A stretch of 14,946 nucleotides of DNA from JBFWPF01 sp050250135. GTDB lineage: Bacteria; Chlamydiota; Chlamydiia; Chlamydiales; JAFEGQ01. The position numbers were made by a program, and so were the translations under genes. A model generated the notes under the pieces. That model worked only from the letters and a program-made list of their open reading frames with translations, ran no database searches and had not been told where the DNA came from. Below are positions 1 through 6,128 of the stretch, piece by piece (within the stretch, counting starts at the first letter, position 1; every line of letters starts with the position of its first letter). The stretch covers positions 1 to 14,946 of the forward strand of contig JBFWPF010000034.1 of the NCBI GenBank assembly GCA_050250135.1, given 5' to 3'.

Positions 1-294
1 CACTTAGAAGGCGAGGAGCCGATTTTTTCTCTTATCTGGAGATGGCAGTTATGACCTATCGATCGGGTAGCTCAAGTCCCCCTTTGCCGGTTGCTTAACT
101 GCGTCTACATGCACTAAACGGGTACGGGCAAGGGGCTTGGCGGATGGATTAATTGCTCTGCGATCTGGGATACCTGCGATGTCTGGATCTCCTTTTCTAA
201 GACGGGTGAATTGCGCCTATTTAATGCTGAGAAGCCGCTTGGGGGCCTATCCACCCTATTGCTAGGCGTTGACGAGAAGGAGTGATCCCTTCTA
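1..294. other. no recognisable gene
   Basis: I see no convincing gene, RNA or terminator in this stretch. The only sizeable open frame is on the minus strand (114-320, GTG start). It has no clear ribosome binding site, no recognisable domain, and its 5' end lies inside the fold-back repeat that begins near 295. It could be the remnant of a gene interrupted by that repeat, but nothing in the sequence proves it. Confidence 0.4.
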
Positions 295-456
295 ATACCA
301 ATAACAGAAAATAAGTTCACAAAATCGGCTGAGGATTTTGGCTCTCGCGACGAAGGGGGGAGACCGACGCTAGCCTTGTAGGCTTGCTAGGTCGAGCTCA
401 AAATCGAGGGGCAGAAGACCGGTCGAATTTGTGAATTTATTTCCTGGGATTCGTAT
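295..456. repeat. fold-back (MITE-like) inverted-repeat element
   Basis: The first ~33 bases (295-327) and the reverse complement of the last ~33 (about 424-456) match at about 27 positions. Both outer ends read ATAC, and both arms contain a core close to AATAARTTCACAAA. Pairing continues inward: GATTTTG..CTC near 333-345 faces GAGCTCAAAATC near 394-405, and a GCTAGCC / GGCTTGCTAG pair lies around the centre. The whole can fold into one long imperfect hairpin with internal loops. No open frame of interest lies inside. This architecture suits a non-autonomous miniature transposable element or a dispersed chlamydial palindromic repeat. The family is not recognised and no second copy was noticed in the window. 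TA-rich ends would suit a TA-targeting mobiliser, but that is inference. Confidence 0.6.
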
Positions 457-559
457 AACGAACAGCAAGTTACAATCTGTTATTTAAGAGCTTGCATGAG
501 CGTTTCTTCGCCTTGAACCGGGCACGGTGGCCCCGTCCTGGAGCTCAGAGACTCTCCAG
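457..559. other. intergenic, 3' flank of VOC gene
   Basis: About 100 bases between the fold-back repeat and the stop codon of the VOC-fold gene. A CGGGG...CCCG hairpin (roughly 518-535) is too short and lacks a U-tract, so I do not call a terminator. Nothing else is seen. Confidence 0.3.
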
Positions 560-922
560 TCACGCTAGCATTTCGCAGATGTGATAGAGGTTTCCATCGG
601 GATCTTCGCAGAGCTGCATCTTGACGTGGCCAGGCACCTCCTGGATCTCCCCCTTAAAGGTCACCCCTTTGCTAGCCAGCTCCTTCATCGCCTTGTCGAG
701 GTTCTCCACCGTAAAGGTCATGATCGCGTTCACCCCGGCCGGAAAGTCCTGCTGAGCTCGGCAGATTCCCAGCATGGCCCCGCTACTCCCTCGGAGTTCG
801 GCCCAACCCATCTCATCTGACCTCTGCAGCAGCTCCATTCCCAATACATCCGAATAGTAGGCGACCCCTTTCGCAAAATCGGAAACGGTGATCCACACAA
901 GGTCAAGGCTCTTAACCGACAT
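560..922 (-). CDS. VOC superfamily (glyoxalase/bleomycin-resistance fold) protein
   Basis: A 120-residue protein made of one vicinal-oxygen-chelate unit, the usual length for a small VOC protein. The first beta-alpha module (residues 6-30) has the typical VSDFAKGVAYYSDVLGMEL pattern, the second covers about 64-118, and the signature DPDGN sits at 107-111 before the closing strand with Glu117. The residue that normally supplies the first metal-binding His, just before the first strand, appears to be Leu8, so classical glyoxalase I chemistry is doubtful; His99 and Glu117 remain possible ligands. The start is well supported: AGGAGGT lies just upstream of the ATG. It is the last gene of the phosphate operon, 35 bases after the helix-hairpin-helix gene. 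Substrate unknown. The family assignment is confident, the function is not. Confidence 0.85.
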   Translation of the reverse strand: MSVKSLDLVWITVSDFAKGVAYYSDVLGMELLQRSDEMGWAELRGSSGAMLGICRAQQDFPAGVNAIMTFTVENLDKAMKELASKGVTFKGEIQEVPGHVKMQLCEDPDGNLYHICEMLA

Positions 923-957
923 AGCTACCTCCTAAGTAACGGAAGTAGGGTAATGGA

Positions 958-1206
958 TTAGTCTTTCCAGTTCCACCATTTTAGGAGCTCAGGATCGTGC
1001 TGCTCCTCTCTCGCGTAGTAGATAGCACATCGGAAGACGTAGAGCATGCACCGGTCAACGTGGGACCCTCGCAGCTTGCAAAGCTGTTCGTAAAGAGCCT
1101 CTGGATCGACATCCCGAAGCTCCTCTAACCTGGAAAATCCCAAATCGTGGAAATCTTGGGCGATGCTCTTGCCAACACCAGGTATTTGTAAGAAGGGGCT
1201 ACTCAT
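958..1206 (-). CDS. Cdd1-type helix-hairpin-helix protein
   Basis: An 82-residue protein. The N-terminal part (residues 6-25) contains the helix-hairpin-helix core IPGVGKSIAQDFHDLGF, a non-sequence-specific DNA-binding motif. The segment at 47-66 with DRCMLYVFRCAIYYA matches the Cdd1 ('pathogenicity locus') family, whose role is not established. The frame extends upstream into the transporter gene, but the real start is the ATG at 1206: it overlaps the transporter stop codon as ATGA, the classic arrangement for translational coupling, and this start gives a protein of normal family length beginning just before the HhH motif. Its C-terminal tail is Trp-rich (KWWNWKD). The link to phosphate transport is positional only. 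Confidence 0.8.
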   Translation of the reverse strand: MSSPFLQIPGVGKSIAQDFHDLGFSRLEELRDVDPEALYEQLCKLRGSHVDRCMLYVFRCAIYYAREEQHDPELLKWWNWKD

Positions 1207-2609
1207 CGGAAGATCCAGACAAACCCCTCGTAAAAGAGGACAGCGAAAAGGGCGCCGATCGGGACGGTGATCACCCAGGAGATCACTATATCTCGGATCA
1301 TCGTCAGGTTGATCGCCCCAATCCCCCGGGCCAGCCCTACCCCCATCACAGCGCCCACTAGGGTGTGTGTGGTGGAGATCGGCAGCCCCATCCGCGAGGC
1401 GATCAGGATCGTAAACGCAGCGCCAAATTCGGCTGCAAAACCCCGCGTGGGCGTAAGCTCCGTGATCCGCCTCCCCACCGTTTGGATCACCCGCCACCCC
1501 CAGGTGGCAAGGCCGATCACGATGCCAACGCCGCCCAGCCCAAGGAGCCATAGAGGGATGGGGGAGTTAGCCACGATTTGTCCCGAGCGCAAGGTCGCAA
1601 TAACCCCGTTGAGGGGGCCGATGGCGTTGGCCACATCGTTGGCGCCGTGCGCAAAGGCCATAAAGCAGGCGCTGATGATCTGGAGGTAGACAAAGATCTT
1701 CTCCACGGTCCGGTGTTCAGTTTCGAGCGCCTCGTAGTGGCGCGTGGGGGAGATCTCCTCCGCCAGTGTTCTCGCCTGGTTGACAAGGCCAACCACCTGC
1801 GCGTAGAGCTCCCCTTGGGCCGAATTTCGCACCCTCCTCAGGTGCTTGAGCGCTTTCTCTAGCCCCGTGTGGATCTGCATCTCCTGCTCTCGCGCCTCCC
1901 CCTGCGGCGTCGGTTCGATGCGCCTCACAAACAGGTAGGCGACCAGCGCACACACGAGTCCACTCCCTACCGCCAAACCTAAGGAGCCCCAAAAGGAGAA
2001 GGTGACCGTCGGGGATTCGATCCCCTTGTACAAGAGGACCAGCAAGAGGACCGAAATGATCACAAAGACAAACACCGGCGTTAGCCTCTTAGCCGCTTTG
2101 ATCGGCTGCGCCACATAGAAGATCTGCCTGCGGATCGCGTTGAAGATCACAAAGCCGAGAACACCCCCCATCAGAGGGGAGACGATCCAGCTAGCTACAA
2201 TCGAGGAGACCTCTCCCCAGGCGATTGCCGCTGGCCCCGCCGCAATCAATCCAAACCCGATCAACGCCCCAATAATGGAGTGGGTGGTTGAGACGGGCCA
2301 TCCAAAGTAGGAGGCGATCTGAAGCCACACCCCTGCAGCCAGCAGAGAGGAGAGCATCCCATAGACGTAGAACCGGGGGGCGCTTTCGAAAAAGGCGGGG
2401 CTGACCACCCCCGACTCGACTGTTTCGGTGACGTGACTTCCCAGCAGAAAGGCCCCGGCAAACTCGAGTAGGGCCGCCAAAATGACCGCGCGCCGGAGGG
2501 TTAGCGCCCCCGAGCCGACCGAGGTCCCCATCGCGTTGGCGACGTCGTTGGCCCCAATGTTCCAGGCGACGTAGAAACCAAAAGCGAGGGCAAGGATGAG
2601 CAGAACCAT
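1203..2609 (-). CDS. pit: PiT family inorganic phosphate permease
   Basis: A 468-residue inner-membrane protein of the PiT / PHO-4 family, which imports inorganic phosphate using an ion gradient. The two inverted family signatures are intact: GANDVANA at residues 19-26 and HGANDVANA at 321-329. Each is followed by a matching VSTTH/ISTTH loop (106-110 and 411-415). Hydrophobic segments fill roughly 1-160, 178-230 and 305-468. They flank a hydrophilic cytoplasmic region at about 230-305 with charged, coiled-coil-like character, as is usual for the family. The start codon lies one base after the stop of the upstream DUF47 gene (TGAGATG) and the stop overlaps the next gene by ATGA, so the three are almost certainly one transcript. 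This is the counterpart of the chlamydial gene often labelled ygo4. I infer it supplies phosphate to the intracellular bacterium. Confidence 0.93.
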   Translation of the reverse strand: MVLLILALAFGFYVAWNIGANDVANAMGTSVGSGALTLRRAVILAALLEFAGAFLLGSHVTETVESGVVSPAFFESAPRFYVYGMLSSLLAAGVWLQIASYFGWPVSTTHSIIGALIGFGLIAAGPAAIAWGEVSSIVASWIVSPLMGGVLGFVIFNAIRRQIFYVAQPIKAAKRLTPVFVFVIISVLLLVLLYKGIESPTVTFSFWGSLGLAVGSGLVCALVAYLFVRRIEPTPQGEAREQEMQIHTGLEKALKHLRRVRNSAQGELYAQVVGLVNQARTLAEEISPTRHYEALETEHRTVEKIFVYLQIISACFMAFAHGANDVANAIGPLNGVIATLRSGQIVANSPIPLWLLGLGGVGIVIGLATWGWRVIQTVGRRITELTPTRGFAAEFGAAFTILIASRMGLPISTTHTLVGAVMGVGLARGIGAINLTMIRDIVISWVITVPIGALFAVLFYEGFVWIFR

Positions 2610-2610
2610 C

Positions 2611-3285
2611 TCAGCTCAATTCCATCGTTAACAAAATCCGGTTAGCCAGTTTTTCCGAAAGGTTGGAGAGGGCGCTCACCTCCCGAATCAGCCGGTTCCA
2701 TAGGTAGAAGGTCGTGAAGGTGAGCTCAGCTTCTGCCTGGAACAGCTTTTTCGTCAGCTCCCGCTCTTGCAGATCGACCTGGTGCTCCAAGTAGGCCACC
2801 TGGTGGACCAGGTGGCGAATCTTCTCCGCCTCACCTCCCCCAAAGGTCGACTCCATGAGCTCATGGAGGGCGTGGATCACCTCAGAGACCTTCCGAAAGG
2901 TCTCTAGATTTTTCTCCACAAAGGAATGGAAGAGCGGCGTCACCGACGGGATCGCTTGGAGTTGCTTAAAGGTTAAGAGGATCCCGATATCCTCCGCCTT
3001 ATCGGCGATGCTATCTTGGATCGAGAGGACCTCCAGCAGACTTCCCCGGTCGACCGGCAAAAAGAGGCTGCTCTTGAGTGATCCCCGGATATCGTTTTTG
3101 ATCAGATCGGCCTCATGCTCCGCCTTGCAGAGCTCAGCTGTCTTCTTCTCGAGCCCTTCGTGATCCCCTGCTTCCGCGAGCCTCAAAACCTCGGGTACCA
3201 TCTTGACACATGCCGTCACCTTTTCCATATGGAGGCGAAGGGGTTGGATAGGGGATCGACCGAATAACTTAGCAAAGGTCCGCAT
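2611..3285 (-). CDS. DUF47 (PhoU-like) phosphate transport regulator
   Basis: A 224-residue, almost wholly helical protein of the DUF47 / TIGR00153 family. These proteins resemble PhoU and are typically encoded beside PiT permeases, where they are thought to modulate transport. Recognisable parts are the N-terminal MRTFAKLFGRSP, the helical run with DRGSLLEVLSIQDSIADKAEDIG (about 79-101; the acidic and amide residues are typical metal-cluster ligands of PhoU-like bundles) and the C-terminal helix ending NRILLTMELS. The frame allows a TTG start at 3297, but the ATG at 3285 gives the N-terminus expected for the family and is preferred. It is the first gene of the minus-strand operon, one base before the permease start. 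Cytoplasmic and probably associated with the permease; the exact mechanism is unknown. Confidence 0.9.
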   Translation of the reverse strand: MRTFAKLFGRSPIQPLRLHMEKVTACVKMVPEVLRLAEAGDHEGLEKKTAELCKAEHEADLIKNDIRGSLKSSLFLPVDRGSLLEVLSIQDSIADKAEDIGILLTFKQLQAIPSVTPLFHSFVEKNLETFRKVSEVIHALHELMESTFGGGEAEKIRHLVHQVAYLEHQVDLQERELTKKLFQAEAELTFTTFYLWNRLIREVSALSNLSEKLANRILLTMELS

Positions 3286-3338
3286 GAATGACCCCAAAGG
3301 GTATAATGAAACCCAGTCTACTGAAAATGCTCTTATAG
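3286..3338. promoter_or_regulatory. divergent promoter region, phosphate operon / dppDF
   Basis: This 53-base gap separates the divergently transcribed DUF47 and dppD genes, so it should hold both promoters. On the plus strand TATAAT at 3302-3307 is a perfect -10 hexamer 31 bases before the dppD ATG, but no good -35 lies at the right distance. On the minus strand TTTTCA and TATACC are spaced by about 16 bases. Both are weak guesses from sequence. Confidence 0.25.
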
Positions 3339-4304
3339 ATGAAACCGCTTCTCAGGGTCCGCAACCTCACCACCCGGTTTTCCTTAAGGGGCCAAGCGAT
3401 TCCTGTCGTCGATGGGATCTCCTTTGACCTCCATGCGGGCAAAACACTCGCTCTTGTGGGGGAGTCGGGGTGTGGTAAGTCGGTCACGGCCCTCTCGCTC
3501 ATGGGGATCCTCCCTACCCCTCCTGCCCTTCCTCCGACAGGCGAAGTGCTTTATCAGGGCAAAAATCTCCTCACTCTCCCTGAGCGGAAGATGCGCAGGA
3601 TTCGGGGGCGCCATCTCGCCATGATCTTTCAGGATCCGATGAGCTGCTTAACCCCCGTCTACACCATCGGCGATCAGCTCCTTGAGGTCGCCTACCTCCA
3701 CCTCCGTCTCAAGGAAAAAGGGGCCAAGGAGCGGGTGATCCAGGCCCTCCACGAGGTTCAGATCCCCGATCCCGAGGCCCGCTTCAGCGAATATCCTCAC
3801 CAGCTCTCGGGCGGTATGAAGCAGCGGGTGATGATCGCCATGGCCCTCCTGGCCCAGCCCGACATCCTGATCGCCGACGAGCCGACCACCGCCCTCGATG
3901 TCACCATCCAGGCTCAAATCCTCGACCTGATCCGCCACCTCCAGCAGAAGCGGGGGATGGCCACCCTCCTGATCACCCACGACATGGGGGTTGTCGCCGA
4001 GCTGGCCGATGAGGTCGCCGTGATGTATGCCTCCAAAATCGTTGAGCGGGGGCCCGTCGCTGCCCTCTTCGACAGCCCCAAACACCCCTATACCCAGGGG
4101 CTCTTTGCCTCCAGACCCCGCACAGGGCGGCTGACCCCCATCCCCGGCACCGTCCCCCCGCTCACCCACCGCCCTCCCGGCTGCCCCTTCCACCCCCGCT
4201 GCCCCCATGCTACCGACCGGTGTAGGACCGGAGAGCTGCCCACTGCCACCTTTGCTGACGGCCACGAGACCCTCTGCCACCTCTACCAGGAGGCCCCATG
4301 CTAA
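3339..4304 (+). CDS. dppD: dipeptide/oligopeptide ABC transporter ATPase DppD
   Basis: A 321-residue ABC ATPase of the OppD/DppD type. In order: Walker A GESGCGKS (about 41-48), Q-loop FQDPMS (about 97-102), signature LSGGMKQR (about 156-163), Walker B ILIADEPTTALD (about 175-186) and the switch His in LITHDMG. The C-terminal oligopeptide/dipeptide domain carries the family Cys pattern PPGCPFHPRCPHATDRC. All catalytic motifs are intact. It forms the nucleotide-binding pair with DppF and would power peptide import through a membrane permease, which is not encoded in this window. The start at 3339 follows a poor ribosome binding site but places the N-terminus at the family position (MKPLLRVRNL). 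The last 7 bases overlap dppF. Confidence 0.92.
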   Translation: MKPLLRVRNLTTRFSLRGQAIPVVDGISFDLHAGKTLALVGESGCGKSVTALSLMGILPTPPALPPTGEVLYQGKNLLTLPERKMRRIRGRHLAMIFQDPMSCLTPVYTIGDQLLEVAYLHLRLKEKGAKERVIQALHEVQIPDPEARFSEYPHQLSGGMKQRVMIAMALLAQPDILIADEPTTALDVTIQAQILDLIRHLQQKRGMATLLITHDMGVVAELADEVAVMYASKIVERGPVAALFDSPKHPYTQGLFASRPRTGRLTPIPGTVPPLTHRPPGCPFHPRCPHATDRCRTGELPTATFADGHETLCHLYQEAPC

Positions 4305-5242
4305 AGGTCAGAGAGCTCACCAAATGCTACCCGATCCGCAAAGGGCTCCTCCGCCGTCCGGTCGGCGCCCTCACAGCGGTCGATGGCGTTAGCTTTACAT
4401 TAGGCAAGGGGGAGACCCTCGGCATCGTCGGGGAGTCGGGGTGTGGCAAGTCCACACTCGGCCGCTGCCTCCTCCGCCTCGAAGAGCCCACAACGGGCAG
4501 CATCACTATGGAGGGGGAGAACATCCTTGCCCTCACCCCTTCCGCCCTCCGCCGGTGGCGTAAGGCCGCCCAGATGGTCTTTCAGGACCCCTTCGCCTCC
4601 CTCAACCCCCGCAAGACCATCGGCGAGAATATCGGCGGCGCCTTCCGCTTCCACAACATCCCCCAAACCCGCATCGCAGCGACTCTAGAGCGGGTGGGCC
4701 TCTCCCCCGACATCGCCTCCCGCTACCCCCACGAATTCTCTGGTGGCCAGCAGCAGCGGATCTGCATCGCCCGCGCCATTGCCCTCGAGCCCGAGCTGCT
4801 CGTCTGCGACGAAGTGGTCTCCGCCCTCGATGTCTCCATCCAGGCCCAGATCCTCAACCTCCTCGCCGACCTCAAAAAAGAACTTAATATGAGCTACCTC
4901 TTTATCTCCCATGATCTGGGGGTGGTCCGTTACCTCTGCGACAGGGTCTTGGTCCTCTACCTCGGCAAGGTTTGTGAGGAGGGGCCTACCGAGGAGGTCT
5001 TTTCGAACCCCAAGCACCCCTATACCCAGATGCTCCTCTCGGCCATCCCCAAGGCCCACCCCTCCCACACCCCTACCCGCCTCCCGTTAATAGGGGAGCC
5101 CCCCTCCCCCCGCAACCCCCCTTCTGGCTGCCCCTTCCACCCCCGCTGTCCCCAGGCACAGCCCAATTGTGCCTCCGCCCCTCCTCCCCACCAACAAGCT
5201 GGTGAGCACCACTGGCGCTGCATTCACTCCAAATCCACTTAA
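4298..5242 (+). CDS. dppF: dipeptide/oligopeptide ABC transporter ATPase DppF
   Basis: A 314-residue ABC ATPase of the OppF/DppF type, partner of DppD. Motifs: Walker A GESGCGKST (about 46-54), Q-loop FQDPFASLNP (about 98-107), signature FSGGQQQR (about 148-155), Walker B LLVCDEVVSALD (about 167-178) and the switch His in FISHDLGVV. The C-terminal domain has the Cys pattern SGCPFHPRCPQAQPNC. The Walker B/D-loop stretch reads DEVVSALD where most relatives read DEPxSALD, a Pro-to-Val change; the catalytic Glu is kept. The ATG is preceded by AGGAGG at 4288-4293, inside the end of dppD, so translation is probably coupled. Substrate (di- or oligopeptide) cannot be told from the ATPases alone. Confidence 0.92.
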   Translation: MLKVRELTKCYPIRKGLLRRPVGALTAVDGVSFTLGKGETLGIVGESGCGKSTLGRCLLRLEEPTTGSITMEGENILALTPSALRRWRKAAQMVFQDPFASLNPRKTIGENIGGAFRFHNIPQTRIAATLERVGLSPDIASRYPHEFSGGQQQRICIARAIALEPELLVCDEVVSALDVSIQAQILNLLADLKKELNMSYLFISHDLGVVRYLCDRVLVLYLGKVCEEGPTEEVFSNPKHPYTQMLLSAIPKAHPSHTPTRLPLIGEPPSPRNPPSGCPFHPRCPQAQPNCASAPPPHQQAGEHHWRCIHSKST

Positions 5243-5314
5243 ATTAAAAAATTAATATACTATCCAATAATTGGCCTTTTGTGTTAAAATCTTGCGAAAA
5301 AAAGAAGGAATATT
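5243..5314 (+). promoter_or_regulatory. AT-rich upstream region of the 5315 gene
   Basis: The gap after dppF is conspicuously AT-rich compared with its flanks (5239-5270). It includes a TATACT at 5256-5261 that could be a -10 box, without a matching -35. AAGAAGGA at 5302-5309 is a good ribosome binding site for the ATG at 5315. A CCAATAATTGG palindrome followed by CCTTTT (about 5264-5280) is too short to call a terminator. Confidence 0.3.
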
Positions 5315-6094
5315 ATGAGCGGAGTCTATGTGGTTCGCGGAGGAGATTGGGAGGAGAACCTCGATCTGCTGGCGCGGGGTAAGGCTACCCAGTCACAAGC
5401 ATGTGAGGTGGCTGCATGTGCCTTCAAAGCATATCCAGACGTTAAGAATAAAGCCCTTATAGCTTACGTGGTGGGGTGGCCACTGATGGCTACCGGTCTC
5501 ATAGGAGGGGTCCTAAAGGGGCGGGCCTGGCTAATCGGTCTTAGCGCCCCTTCCCTTCCCCTTCTAGCCTTCGGTTGGCACCAGTCGAGCTGTGCCGATC
5601 AGCTAAAGGAGAAACGAAATACAGAGTTGATGGCGGATGTCCCGATCGGTGAGGCTATTAAAAAAGAGCTGGATGGTACCCTCAGCGAGTGGAAGAAAGG
5701 GATTGCGACCAAAATCGGTAAGCTTGGGAGTCAAGATCCCCAGCCGACTCATGTGCAGCAACCAGTTGAGGTGTTTTTTCCATTGCTACCCTCTCAACCC
5801 CCTAACCTGGATCAGATAGGGTGGGTGGTTGTCAAATCGATGTCATCGCCTTCCGTTGTATGGAAGAAAGAGCATGATGCTACTGCGCGTCAGTGTTGGA
5901 AGGAGAGCCAAGAGAACTGGCTAAAGGACCACCCTAAGATAGCCGCTCTGAAAGAAAAAAATTGGACCAATGATCGTTATGGCTTGGCACCCAAGTTGAC
6001 CCTGCTATTAACCCCTTCCGATGAAATTGACCCAATCACCCTGTTCAAGTTTAAGCCAGTGGGCCAGCAATGGGAGATCGTCACTGACGTCTAA
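5315..6094 (+). CDS. unrecognised protein with membrane hairpin (Inc-like?)
   Basis: A 259-residue protein I cannot assign to a family. Residues 1-45 are hydrophilic. Two hydrophobic segments follow (about 47-67 and 71-88), separated only by KGR, so they would form a tight hairpin in a membrane. The remaining ~170 residues are soluble, Trp- and Lys-rich, with a charged stretch at 94-130 and a proline-containing stretch near 141-163. A bilobed hydrophobic domain with a very short turn is the hallmark of chlamydial inclusion-membrane (Inc) proteins, which are type III secreted, so an Inc-like role is possible. That is inference from topology only. There is no obvious cleavable signal peptide. 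The start is supported by AAGAAGGA six bases upstream. It runs convergent with dnaB, stopping 34 bases before the dnaB stop. Confidence 0.8.
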   Translation: MSGVYVVRGGDWEENLDLLARGKATQSQACEVAACAFKAYPDVKNKALIAYVVGWPLMATGLIGGVLKGRAWLIGLSAPSLPLLAFGWHQSSCADQLKEKRNTELMADVPIGEAIKKELDGTLSEWKKGIATKIGKLGSQDPQPTHVQQPVEVFFPLLPSQPPNLDQIGWVVVKSMSSPSVVWKKEHDATARQCWKESQENWLKDHPKIAALKEKNWTNDRYGLAPKLTLLLTPSDEIDPITLFKFKPVGQQWEIVTDV

Positions 6095-6128
6095 TCGGTA
6101 AGGGCCTCTAGGATCCCCTTTGAGTAAG

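Noticed and set aside
1..40. GGC-gagga-GCC followed by a T-run near the window start
   Set aside because: The stem is only three pairs, too short for a terminator call.
1207..1551. Long frame upstream of the helix-hairpin-helix gene
   Set aside because: It lies inside the permease gene in another frame. The ATG at 1206 overlapping the permease stop gives a normal-length Cdd1-type protein.
3648..4280. 210-codon minus-strand frame opposite dppD
   Set aside because: A shadow of the GC-rich dppD coding sequence; Gly- and Asp-rich with no domain. The same applies to frames opposite dppF (4685-5068) and dnaB (6873-7469).
6095..6128. Possible bidirectional terminator between the 5315 gene and dnaB
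   Set aside because: AAGGG...CCCTT gives only a five-pair stem with a long loop and no clear U-tract.
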